NCBI RefSeq assembly: GCF_010389155.1
Contig: NC_057762.1
Location: forward strand, 38,128,055 to 38,192,054
DNA length: 64,000 nt
Origin: Erigeron canadensis
Taxonomy: Eukaryota > Streptophyta > Magnoliopsida > Asterales > Asteraceae
Direction of reading: 5' to 3'
This document shows, in pieces, positions 1-11,620 of the stretch. A program made the position numbers and the translations under genes. The notes under the pieces are model-generated. The model was not told where the DNA came from, searched no databases, and worked only from the letters and a program-made list of their open reading frames with translations. How positions within the stretch are numbered: position 1 is the first letter of the stretch; each line of letters begins with the position of its first letter.

Positions 1-991
1 AAATTAGTAGGCCAATGAACATTCCTAATGGAACTAAATGAAAAACTTATTAGAAAGCCTATTTGGCTGATAATGAAAAGCTTATGGAAAGCTTATTGCA
101 TTGTAAAAAAGCTTTTGGAAGCTAAATACATGCCAATGTAAAGAAAGCTATTGCATGATTTGATTTATTTGTCTGATTCGTGTAAAATTGTTTATATTTT
201 AAAGTATATAAACCCTAATAGCTTATATATTCTCATTGACATACTCCAATAATCAAATTAATTCACTTAGCTCGTTAGATGATTCATGTAAAATTCAAAT
301 TTTCTTTCCCCATATTTTTCTTTTAGGTTCAAACCTTGTTTTTGACAAGTGAAAAAAATATATATTTTGTTTCATGTGTGACTATGTGAAAATGGTGCTT
401 TACTGGAAATAATTCCATGTGTGAACATGACACAAGTAGATTCTTATCTATATATTTATTTATCTTTAAATAGATATTGAAGTCATATATAGTCTCTTTG
501 TAGAATAATTGAAAACTTCCATGCACTCAAATGCAACATACAACTATCTAGAATTCTTGGATCTCATGGATTGACTTCCAAAAGTCAAATCATGCTTTTG
601 TAAAGGGAGGTAGTGTACTGTGTGTATAAACGTAATGGTGTGGCTATAATTAAAGGTGACGAGTAAGTGTTGTGAAGTCTAAGCTTAATGGGCTAATTGT
701 GGGTCAACCATGGCACTACTGCAAAGTCAACCTCAAGAAGTCAACATAGCGCAGTATTAGAATTTAACTAGAAACATAGTACCAGCCTATTCATTTTACG
801 TGGTTCATTCTGGCTCAGTCGGGTTAACATCACTCGTTGCTTTACGCATTAAAAAGTTGTACTCTTCATGGGTTTGGTCAATTATGGATCCACAACAATG
901 ATGCATGTTTGTAACACTGACATTATTATAAGTAGCAAACTAACCACACTTCATTTCATAAAGTTTACCTTCTTTCATTCTTGTTAAAAAG
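1..991. other. 5' intergenic region and NPF4 promoter
   Basis: No coding region is supported here; the only longer open frame (329-526, minus) is AT-rich and resembles nothing I know. Positions 40-150 repeat the word aagctt/gaaagct several times with no clear boundaries. The last part is the promoter and leader of the transporter gene starting at 992. Confidence 0.6.
926..933 (+). promoter_or_regulatory. possible TATA box of the NPF4 gene
   Basis: The sequence ttataagt lies about 60 bases before the start codon at 992, a usual TATA-to-ATG distance for a plant gene with a short leader. In AT-rich DNA such words are common, so this is weak. Confidence 0.35.
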
Positions 992-3368
992 ATGGTGAAT
1001 AACAAGAAGGAGATTTGCAAAGAGGAACCATGCGTAGACGACTATGTCGATTGGAGAGATCGACCTTGCAAGCCCGGAAAACATGGTGGCATGCATGCTG
1101 CTCTTGCCATCCTAGGTAACGTATAAACTCTCTTTATATCATCATTTAATTTATATGAATCTTGCTTGTATACCTTTGAAAGCTAATATATGATGTGATC
1201 AATGGTATTAAATAGGACTTCAAGCATTTGAAATGATGGCTATTGCCGCGGTTGGGAACAATCTCATCACATATGTCTTCAATGAGATGCATTTTCCTTT
1301 ATCCAAGTCTGCTAACGTCGTCACAAACTTTGTGGGCACCGTTTTCCTACTCTCGCTTCTTGGTGGCTTTCTTTCTGACTCCTACCTTGGTAGCTACCGT
1401 ACCATGTTATTGTTCGGCTTCATTGAGCTATCTGTAAGTCAGTTGATTTGTATGTCTAATGTCTCAACCCAAGTGATAGCTAGGCTAGCTATAGCATAAT
1501 TAATAAGAACCATAATTCAACTAAAACCATTGTAGAATTAATAATATATTACAACTAAAGGCCTCCCATTCTCTACATGAGGTGTTACAAACTCCCCAAT
1601 TAATGATCATCATCATGTATAATTAAGTATTTGGTTGTCATTATTATAGTAGTATGCTATTTGTAAACCATAATATATAATACAACATGATTATTATTTT
1701 GTTGGTGTGTAGGGATTTATATTGCTGTCAATACAAGCCCATCTGCCTCAAATGAGACCACCAACATGCAACATGATGTCGAGTGCAAGCAAATGTGAAG
1801 AAGCTCGAGGTCTAAAAGAGTTCATATTTTTCTTAGCGGTTTACTTGGTGGCTCTAGGAAGTGGCTGTTTAAAACCAAACATAATCTCTCTTGGAGCTGA
1901 TCAGTTCAGGAAAAAGGACTCCAAGAAGTTATCAACTTACTTCAACTGTGCCTATTTTGCATTCTGCATCGGAGAGCTCATAGCCTTAACGATTCTTGTG
2001 TGGGTGCAAACACACTCCGGGATGGATATAGGGTTTGGTGTTTCGGCTGCTGCCATGGCTGTTGGATTAATATGCTTACTTTGTGGAACTCCTCTTTACA
2101 GAAACAAACCAACTCATGGAAGTATATTCACTCCGATTGCCCAAGTACGTAATCATGACATATACTGAACTTCTTATATCCAGCCAGTTATTTGCTTTTT
2201 CTACATGTGTGTTTTTATCGTCAAGTTTTCTTCAGGTTTTCGTAGCTGCTATCACGAAGAGAAAGCAAGTTTGCCCGTCGAACTCAGGAATGCCACATGG
2301 AAGCAAAAGATTTGTACTTCACCATAATGTGTCTATTGAGTCTCGTGGTGATAGCAGCCTTCTCCATACAGACAAATTCAGGTCATTTGATCATGCAACT
2401 TAAGAATTAATCAAACTTGCAGCTGACAGGAATCTAATTCTCATAATAATATTCTGTTTTGTATTTACCAATCCCATATGTACAGGTTCTTGGACAAAGC
2501 ATGCATTAAGATTCAAGACGATAATCGAAGCAATGAAAGCCCGTGGAGGTTATGCACCATGTCACAAGTTGAGCAAGTCAAGATAATCATATCAGTAATT
2601 CCCATTTTCGCTTGCACCATCATCTTTAACACCATTTTAGCACAACTTCAAACATTCTCAGTTCAACAAGGTAGCACCATGAATACAAAACTCACTTCAA
2701 ACTTCCAAATCCCTCCAGCATCCCTACAAGCCATCCCATATGTTATGCTAGTATTCTTAGTCCCTCTTTACGAGACTACGTTTGTTCCCATTGTACGCAA
2801 AATAACAGGCCGTGACTCAGGGATCTCACCTCTACAAAGGGTTGGTGTTGGTCTCTTCATTGCAACTTTCTCCATGGTTTCAGCTGCAATAGTCGAGAAC
2901 AAACGAAGAATGATATCTTTAAGAGATCCCAAAGAGAGCTTTTCCATTTTTTGGATAGCACCACAGTTTCTTATTTTCGGAGTTTCTGAAATGTTTACTG
3001 CAGTTGGGCTAATTGAGTTCTTCTACAAACAATCATTAGAAGGCATGGAATCTTTCTTGACAGCAATGACATATTGCTCGTATTCATTCGGGTTCTACTT
3101 AAGTTCTCTTCTTGTGTCCCTAGTGAACAAGATCACCTCTAGTCAGTCGGGCCAACGTGGATGGCTTGGTGATAATGACCTCAACAATGACAGGCTAGAC
3201 CTTTTCTACTGGATGTTAGCTGGTCTAAGCTTTGTAAACTTCTTCAACTACCTTTTCTGGTCAAGGTGGTATAGCTACAACCCATCATTGATGGGTCCTC
3301 AAGGCGGGCCTATCCAGCCCAAAAGATCAAGGTCATCAGGGAACAACGATGACATCGAAACGGGCTAA
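992..3368 (+). CDS. NPF4: NPF4-type (NRT1/PTR family) transporter
   Basis: Proton-coupled nitrate/peptide/hormone transporter family protein in the plasma membrane, 600 aa, the normal family length. Five exons join in frame with GT..AG introns: 992-1115, 1216-1433, 1713-2144, 2236-2381, 2486-3368. The start is the ATG followed by the typical hydrophilic N-terminus ending VDWRDRPCKPGKHGG just before TM1. Recognisable blocks are AIAAVGNNLITYVFNEMHF, TNFVGTVFLLSLLGGFLSD, GSGCLKPNIISLGADQF and FLDKACI. It resembles AtNPF4.5-4.7; NPF4.6 (NRT1.2/AIT1) transports nitrate and abscisic acid, so ABA or nitrate transport is likely but inferred. The TM1 motif is QAFEM (residues 44-48) instead of the ExxER of most proton-coupled members. 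The hydrophilic loop between the two six-helix halves lies around exon 4. The C-terminal tail is Gly/Ser/Arg-rich. Confidence 0.93.
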
Positions 3369-4485
3369 CAACATCATCATTATAGCTCAAAATTCAACTA
3401 ATTATCGTCATTGAGTCTATGCATTACATATACTATTAGTGAAAAGAGAAAAATAAAAAGGTTAATTAATTAGAGGTGATTATTGTGATAACCATTAGAG
3501 CATAAGTGCACCATTTAAGGGGATTTGACTAATTTGATAGTGGACTCTATGTGTGAGTGTGTTTGACTTTGAAAGTTTGGATGTGTAAGGGTCTACCATG
3601 ATCACCATATGATGATTTGCAGTATCTACAAAGATGTTAGGTATAAAACCATCAATCAACTATATTAATATATATATGCTTACTCAGTAATATTATTGTC
3701 TCCCAGTCTCCTTTCATTAGCTTTTCATGTTTTAAACCTATAAAATTAATACTCCATATGTTATATAGTTATTATATCGATATACTTGGATGTTGAGACC
3801 TTGAAGTTTTGGGTTCACATCGGCCGGATGTGAAATCCGAGTGGGACTAATATGCGCCTGTGCCTAGATTTACCTCGGAAAAAAGGATATATTACACACC
3901 ATAAATTTGTCGACATATTCAACTTAGTACGTACTTTTGCCTATTTTGTGCATCCAAAAGGACAAGGAAAAATGATGAAAGCAAAACAAGAATCAAACTA
4001 GTTTGGGGATGAAATGTCATAACAGAAAGCTGTTTCTAAATAAAGGAAATGAGATCTTTATATAGGGGGTGTCATGTCTCTCATGCTACCCTCTTGAGTC
4101 TTGTCCTCTTTGTATATATCATATGTATTCATCTTTAAATTTCTATACTTATATTTCTTCTTCTGTTAAACTAGCTAGCTGTACATCCCATCCATGTAAG
4201 ACAGGTGATCAAAACCGACCCATAATAAGCTGCCCCTGTAAAAATCACATGACTTTTGCTGCAACATATATATAGCCAAACTAAAAGTCCAAGTTAACAA
4301 GTAAAAAAGGTCCAAAAATGAGTATTTTTAGGACAATAAGTAGCTAAATTTAACCCTTTTCTTATCTGTTACAAACGGATAATCATTAACATATAAATCC
4401 TATATGACTGAAAATTATGTCTATATATAGCTATTCAAATTACATGCATTGTCCATCTTTACGTTAAAAAAACAGTTTCTATACA
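3369..4485. other. intergenic region, nothing coding seen
   Basis: No supported gene. Positions 3819-3878 are GC-richer than their surroundings (around cggccggatgtgaaatccg) and look like a worn repeat fragment. The open frame 4069-4275 has no recognisable content. Confidence 0.5.
4422..4430 (+). promoter_or_regulatory. probable TATA box of the GDSL gene
   Basis: tatatatag lies 56 bases before the ATG at 4486, a normal plant spacing. Confidence 0.45.
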
Positions 4486-6420
4486 ATGGTTAAAATGGAC
4501 GGATGGTGGCGATTCATAGTTGTGGTGTGTGTTGTGGTGTGCAGCTGGTGGAAAGGTGTAGCAGGACAAGCTCAGGCTCCGGCGATATGGGTGATGGGAG
4601 ATTCATTAGTGGATAATGGGAATAACAACTTCCTTAGGTCCATTGCTAGAGCTGATTTTTATCCTTACGGTATTGATTACTATCGTGGTCCTTCGGGTAG
4701 ATTTACTAATGCAAGAACTTTCAGCGATATTCTTGGTAACTAATTTATTAACTTCCTTTCGTTTCTCTCTAAGCTATTTAAAAATTTTTAATTTGTAACT
4801 TGTATAGGTGTAATTTGTTAATTTTGAGTGTCTGGTGCAGGAGATTGGCTGGGAATAGCCGCCCCGCCTCCATTTTCTGATCCCAGGACGGCCGGAAATA
4901 GGATCCTTGGGGGTGTCAACTATGCTTCTGCTGCTGGTGGTATCCTTGATGAAAGTGGCCAACACTATGTAAGATCATGTGGTTGACCTTTTAAAGTCAT
5001 ACTGTAATATTTTATTTTGTAGATAATTGATAAAAGGTCATGATAATATGCTCAAATTTTATCATCATCAATATAAAGTTTAAACAAAAATGTATAGGAA
5101 TGATTTTAATAAACGTTTTATATGCAATTTAATTCTCAGTTTAAAGTTTTTAATAAGTGTAAACTTTTCATATGGACTTTAAGATTCAGAAATGGCTTTA
5201 GTACTAATTGTTTGGACTACAGGGAGATCGCTACACACTGAGCCAGCAAGTTGTGAATTTTGAGACTACGTTAAGCCAATTAAGGACCATGTTGAGCCCT
5301 GGGAACCTAACTGAACTCCTCTCGAATTCCATAGTAGTTATGGTTTTTGGGAGTAATGACTACATTAACAACTACCTCATGCCAAACCTGTATGCAACGA
5401 GCCGCAGTTACACTATTGAAGCATTTGCCAACCTTCTTCTAACCCGTTATGCCCGTCAACTCCAAGTATATATATAACTTTTCGATTATTTTTCCATTTT
5501 TGATGGTACCGATGAATACTGTGGACTAAAAAATCTATGAATGCTTTGCCAATGATGTGTGTTTATGTGTAGGCACTATACAGTGTAGGGCTTCGGAAAT
5601 TCTTTTTACCAGGAATCGGGCCACTTGGGTGCATTCCTAACCAGTTAGCCACTGGTCAAGCCCCTGCAGGGAGATGCGTGGACTCGGTGAACCAAATGCT
5701 AGGCCCCTTTAACGAAGGTCTCAGGAGACTTGTTGGTCAGTTTAATGATGGCTCGCACCCTGGGGCCATATTTGTCTATGGAAATACTTATGGTGTTTTT
5801 GGTGACATCTTGAATACCCCTGCAAGATATGGTATATATGCACTTCACAAAAACTTTCTATCAACCACAACTTCTAATTTAAGACCCAAACTCAAAGCAT
5901 ACTACTCACCTTGAAACTTACTCCTTATTACTCTATTGTATGTATCTTTTTTAATCTGAATATTTTTTCCAAATTGGACCAGAACCCACAACTTCACCTT
6001 CCAGCTAGGTAAAAGCCCATAAGCCCATTAGTTGACTTTAGAACTTAGAAACTGATTCAAATACTTCTTAAAAATAAGCCATGTTTATACATACTTTCTT
6101 GTCATTATTTTGATGTATTTACTCATATGCATTTTGTGTTGCACAACTTCTTTAGTACTTAATTTAACAATTATAATGTTCAACCACATACAGGATTTAC
6201 AGTAAGAGATAGAGCATGTTGTGGGATAGGAAGGAACCAGGGGCAAATAACGTGCCTCCCGCTAGCAACACCATGTTTCAACCGCGATCAATATGTGTTT
6301 TGGGATGCTTTCCACCCAACTCAAGCTGCGAATGCTGTTCTTGCTCAGAGGGCGTACTCTGGATCCACTACCGACAACTATCCAATGAACGTTCAACAAT
6401 TGGCACAATTGAGGTTATAA
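4486..6420 (+). CDS. GDSL esterase/lipase, secreted
   Basis: SGNH/GDSL hydrolase of 368 aa, close to At1g71250 as I remember it. It should hydrolyse ester bonds in extracellular lipids or cutin-like substrates; the true substrate is unknown. Five exons: 4486-4735, 4841-4968, 5223-5465, 5573-5831, 6194-6420, all phases consistent. Residues 1-27 form a signal peptide (hydrophobic run FIVVVCVVVCSWW, then VAGQ). Block I is VMGDSLVDNGNNN with the catalytic Ser at about residue 40; block III is GSNDYINNY; block V is WDAFHP with Asp331 and His334 completing the triad. Block II reads GRFTNART. The motif VNYASAAGGI and the ending VQQLAQL are typical of the family. No defect seen. Confidence 0.95.
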
Positions 6421-7565
6421 TCGGCGTTTTTTGTTCATGGTTTTGGTTCATGAATTGGGTTGTCTTCTAGGTCTTTTAAGAAAAACTTAATGTTTGTGTA
6501 TTTTACTTATGAACAAATGAATAATATATTTAATCGTTGAACTATAAAGGTTGTAATAATGCAGCAATTAAGATCCTTGTATAATTTGGTGTGTTTACCA
6601 TATAAATTTCTATTAAGTTAAGGAGTTGTCCTGCTGATTTATGTGCATGTATATTGCTGTTCATGGAGTAATTTACCAAAATGAAAAAGGTTAGAAACGT
6701 ACATGACTATTTGGATTTCGACTTTGTAGATGTGAATTGGGTTTTTATTTTTATGTAAAATCGTAAAACCAAATGTAAAGCAACTAGCCAACGTTGCAAA
6801 GTCATCATTTTATCAATATTTACATTTTTATCATAGGTTTATTTTTAAAATCTTAAAATAAAAAAGAACTAAAATGTAATCTCAATTGACAATATTTTCT
6901 AGCTAGGTTCAACGCAAGTACGCAACTCAATTATCTATATTAAAATTAGAATAACTATAATAATAATATATATCAAAGATAATACAAATGAACCCGTTAA
7001 TTTTCAGTTCAGTTTGACTCAATTTAACATAATTGATAAAATTATACACATAAAAGATGAACTTGTAAAGTGCACAACCTTTACAAAGCTCATTAGTTTA
7101 ACAAGTCATGTATTTTGATATTCAAGTTTAACTTGAATTTCCAATGGAGTAGATTGACTCGTTTTTGACTTAATTTAAAACGATTCTAATATAACTCAAT
7201 CGACAATTTCAAATATTCCGTGAGATTTTAAAAACCCTACAAATCCTAAGGAGGTGTGTGGTCTAAGGTTGTTTTCAAGCTTATATTTGATACATTTTAT
7301 TTGTTTTGATAAGTTATAATTTGAAAAGAAAAAAAAAAAGTTAAAAAAAAATACTATATACAAACCAAAGTATGATAAGCCAAACACCCCTAAAATGTAA
7401 CATTGAAATATAGTAAAAGTTGAGAGTCACATTGATAACTTTCACACCCAAAATCAAGGTCGTCATATATACAAACAACAGTAACAAAATTTGTAAACCC
7501 TGAAAAGGAGCAAAAGGGTTTTACTTAAACAAAAAATTCAATCATATTTTGGGGTTGCCGAGAAA
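6421..7565. other. intergenic region with a small MITE
   Basis: AT-rich DNA between the GDSL and RAD52-1 genes. Nothing coding is supported; the minus-strand open frame 7196-7387 lies inside the MITE listed at 7250-7390. Confidence 0.55.
7250..7390. mobile_element. Tourist/PIF-Harbinger-like MITE
   Basis: The ends are imperfect inverted repeats: ggaggtgtgtggtctaag at the left matches the reverse complement of the right end, ggggtgtttggcttatca. The element is 141 bp, AT-rich and non-coding, and is flanked by taa on both sides (7247-7249 and 7391-7393), the 3-bp duplication typical of PIF/Harbinger MITEs. Confidence 0.6.
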
Positions 7566-10500
7566 ATGGCGTTTTGTCTGAGGAAATCACTTTCGGCAGC
7601 TTTAAGGTTAAGATACAACAACACACCGGCACTAAAAAATGCTTCAAGTCTGTTGTTTTATTCTACTAGTACTACTAAAAAAACAAACAAAAACAAAAAA
7701 GAAGAGGCAATTAATGCCTATGAAACACCTTCAGACGACGACGTTTTGTCTTTGGGGATTGGCCGTCCGGTATCAGAGATCTTGAAAGAACTTAACAAGA
7801 AAGTGCCGGATGAATTAATCAGAGCTCGTACAGAACCTAATGGCTTCTCTGTTAAATACATCCCATGGTTTGTTTTTGTTTTTTTTGCTGTTTCTTTGTT
7901 TTTTTCTTTTTTGGTTGGTTGGTTTTTTTAATGTTAGATATATGCTAAATAAGTAGTAGTAGTTGTTTTAGTATTAGATGCTGCTAGTGAAGTTGGTTTT
8001 AGGAGTAGTCTTGTTAATACTTGTGTTTAACAGTGTTGTAAAACTCTGATTCCAAGGCCTAGTAGTACTCTCCACAAGTTCAAAGACCGATGTGAGTTGA
8101 GTAATATCCGAGTAATCACTACATTATTGTGTTAATGTTTCTAAACATCGTTCTAGGGTCAAAAATGTGAATTTTTGGTTTTGTAATTGTAATGCCGCTA
8201 ATTATGTCATGATCTTTTTGTTTCGGCATCGGCATATCTTTAGGGGCACATCTCTATAAATTTTCTTAAAACTTAGTCTTAGTCTTAGTAAAAAAGTGTA
8301 TAAGAGTACTTGGGTTCATGTAGCATATAGTGAAAGACGTATCAGGGATTTTCTTTTACATCCCATCCTTGTTTTTAAGGTTGTTCATTGGGTTCTCATA
8401 CTTTCTGGGTTGTTATAATGATGACAATGTGCATTAAGCTTCTTTTGGGGATTTATATTATATTATGTAATAACAGTTTTGGTGAATGTACTTCCCATTA
8501 TAGCTCAGTGGTTGAGCACCAGCTTTTCATGCTGGAGGTCTCGAGTTTGAGACATGGGAAAGACATTTCAAGGAATTTCACAAACAGTTTTTGGTGAATT
8601 GGATCAAATTCTTAATGTTATATTGGGTAAGTTGAACATCATTGATTAGATTTGCTTCATCTTAGGCTCTCCAAAGCGACATATGTGCATGATTTGGTGT
8701 ACAATTATAGTGAAGCGGATATTACCATGGTGACCTGAATGTGCACACTATTATTGAACATGGCCAACAACATTTAGTTCATATATAACCTTTAGAATAT
8801 GTTACCTAGGGTCTAGGACGAAGCATATCGAATCTACGAAGTCCAATTTCATAGATACACTTAGCTTGATATAACATTAAATGAATGTTGCAGAATAGTA
8901 TTTGAATTGCCCCAAACAGAAGTGTTGTTATGTAACTAGTCACCAGTCAAAAACCCTAAACAACGTGAGTATGGAATGGGGAAAGAAACCTAAAAATGTT
9001 GGGGGCTATATGCCTATATGTCAAATTGGCCCATATACTTTAACTACAATTTTATTTCTTTGAAAACAAAGGTACTATTAATCAAGGAACAAAATACAAA
9101 ATTTGTGAGTTGCACTGCAAGGTGGAGCAGCAACCACAAATAATACAGTATAGAAAATTGTTAACAAGAGTTCCTATTGAGTTTTATTACTATATTATTT
9201 GCAAGCCAAAGAAGAGACATCTACTGAATGTGAGGGAATATGTATTTTCTTAAGACAATCTCTTTTATTCTCAAGTTGCATGTATAACTCTATCTTTGGA
9301 ACCACTTGAAATCTAATGAAGATTTGACAGAAGACTATCCGTAAATATAGCCAACGAGGGGTGAGGGGTGTTTGGCTAAAACCCCAGCCAGAAGTTTGCC
9401 TTTTAAATCAGGAAAAATGTCTTTTGGTTTTACTCAGTTTGTTTGTTTGTTTTTAATTTTCCCCATAAACAGTATTTTCTCTACAGTTTTGTAGTGGTTT
9501 TCTGTGACTGCTGTTTCATATGGTAAATATGTATTTAGGCAGTTTTGTTGCTTACTGGTCATGTCTGTGTCTTTTAGATGGTTTTTTTTTGCCATGTCTG
9601 TGTCTTTTAGATGTTTTTTTAAGAAATGCTCCTTTTATATAATGTGCTTTTATTTTGCTCATTTGGGTCATTGTACTATTACATGCTCAAAAACGTGTGA
9701 TATCTGTGTATAAGTTTAGATACCCAGTTTGAATTTTTGTCCAATGATCCAAATGTATGATATCAACAAGTTCAGTTATCTTTTTTAAAATTTAGAAACA
9801 CGATTCGGTCGATTCCCAAATGAGAAAAAAAGAATTACTATCAAATGAATATGTCTGAAAAGTATGTTCACTGGTGAAGTTAACCCAGAACATTTACATC
9901 AGGGCAATATAACCAGTATAGAACTCAAATCATTTGATCCATACGGAGTATCACGACAATAAAGAGTTGTTTCCGAGAAATACCAGAGATCAATTTATAC
10001 TCTGCACAATATCGCGAAGATGAGAGTTTGTTTTGGAGTTGTTGACTCTTTTCAATCAGGAGAGAATGAGACTTTTTGATAAACAAAACCTGTGGTTGTG
10101 ATTTTGGAAAAATATCAAAATACAAGGGATATTATCAACTCTGCTTTGATTCAGTCGGTATCGGTTAGTTTTTAGGCTGAACCGAAGTCGAATTGTCATT
10201 TTCGGTTTTGGCTAAAAGAATGGACTGTGGATTCCCGTGTTTTGGTTGGGTCCTTTGTTGGTTATCCGGCTTTACTATTTTGGTTAGTTTTCTGTATCTC
10301 TGATAACCTCTACTTAAAAGCAACTGTACTAGGAGTATGTAACTTTAGTAGCTACAAGACTACAACACCCTTGGAGTTTTACGCCATAGTACCCACTCAT
10401 GGAACTATCGTGTTATTTGGATGCCTTTGGTAGTAGGTTACCTAATCATAATCCAAGTGAATCTGAATGTAATTTGGATCTAACAATTCTGCTCATAGTT

Positions 10501-11620
10501 TGTTTTGACTTTTTTTAATGTAGTTATTGTTGACCTTTTTTATTTCAGTCCATAATTTACTGCACCTTATTATGTGGGATGCTTCCAAGCAATTCATCTA
10601 AAATGCCCACTCATTTCCTTTCTTAATGATGTGTGCTTGCTATTACTATGTGGGATGCACAGAGAATAGTTTTTTTTACAATATATATGAAATAGGAATA
10701 CTATTGTGTTGTTAGAAATATAATACAGTAGAATTTAGATGCATTGTCAACAACAGTAATCCTCCTTTCAAACTACTTCATGAACTTGCAAACACTTCAG
10801 AGAATAGACAATATATCTGAATTTGTTTTAGTATTATCAATTGTGATGAGAAACTAATGTGATAGTTCCATTCTTGACTGCCAGGCATATAGTGAACAGG
10901 ATTATGAATTTACATGCTCCAGGTATGTCAAAGATTTTTTGATTGTCTTTTATTGGATTACACCTGATGTCCAATTGCTTATACAATTTTTTTTACTCGG
11001 TGTCTATTGTAGAATGGTCTGGGGAAGTCCGAAATGTTGTCTATTCGGCCGATGGGAAATCCGTCACAGTTACTTATCGGGTAACAATTTATGGGACTGA
11101 TGCAGAGGTATAACTTTCACTAACACTTTCTACTAAGCTTGTTCTTAAATAGCCTAAAGCATAAGATTGCATTAAGTATTTCTTCAAAGGAAACTTTCTT
11201 GGACATCTATAGGTTGCAAAAGTTAAAAATGTATTGCTTCAAAACAATGCATCGATTTATTTGATACCTAGTTTAATAAAAGGATTAACTGTTGGTTTTT
11301 TATTTGAACAGTCTCTTGAATTTTGGAAAAGTTTAGCTGTAAGTTGACCACTAGAAGTCAAGCTAAATTTAGCGGCTGTATGATAAACTTAATGCTTTAG
11401 AGCTAAAAAATTGTAAGGCTTTATATATATGAAATAGACTAAATGGTAGAAAATAACTTGTGACTTGATTTTTGAGCAGATATTTAGGGAGTCTACTGGA
11501 ACTTCATCAGTTGATGATGTAGACTATGGTGATCCGGTGCAGAAGGCAGAAGCCATGGCTTTTCGCCGAGCTTGTGCCCGTTTTGGTCTTGGACTTCATC
11601 TTTATCACGCAGAATTGTAG
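7566..11620 (+). CDS. RAD52-1: RAD52-like protein 1, mitochondrial (ODB1 type)
   Basis: Plant organellar RAD52 homologue of 191 aa, which binds single-stranded DNA and promotes strand annealing in mitochondrial recombination repair. Four exons: 7566-7867, 10885-10922, 11013-11107, 11480-11620; all splice phases close. Residues 1-45 are rich in Arg, Ser, Thr and Leu with few acids, as in a mitochondrial targeting peptide, followed by a Lys-rich stretch. The conserved domain runs from about residue 60 to the end: RARTEPNGFSVKYIPW, HIVNRIMNLHAPEWSGEVR, YRVTIYGTDAEIFRESTG and GDPVQKAEAMAFRRACARFG. Exon 2 is only 38 bases. Intron 1 is about 3.0 kb, long for this compact region, and hosts a tRNA-like retroposon (8488-8582). 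The Arabidopsis relative is At1g71310 as I recall. Confidence 0.93.
8488..8582 (+). mobile_element. short tRNA-derived retroposon (SINE-like) in RAD52-1 intron 1
   Basis: A 95-bp insertion flanked by direct repeats aacagttttggtgaat (8472-8487) and the same word with one extra t (8583-8599). It contains a near-perfect pol III A box (tagctcagtggttgagc, from 8501), an anticodon-like stem ccagc/gctgg around a 7-base loop, a B-box-like word (gagtttgagac) and pairing ends ttcccat/atgggaa. The T arm does not pair and two extra bases follow the acceptor stem, so it is a retroposed tRNA-like sequence and not a working tRNA gene. Confidence 0.65.
9558..9620 (+). repeat. two-copy tandem repeat in RAD52-1 intron 1
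   Basis: The word catgtctgtgtcttttagat occurs twice, at about 9559 and 9593, each followed by a run of t. It is a simple local duplication of roughly 34 bp. Confidence 0.7.

Noticed and set aside
8492..8560. tRNA gene in RAD52-1 intron 1
   Set aside because: A box and anticodon stem are good, but the T arm does not pair and the acceptor spacing is wrong; the flanking duplication marks it as a retroposon.
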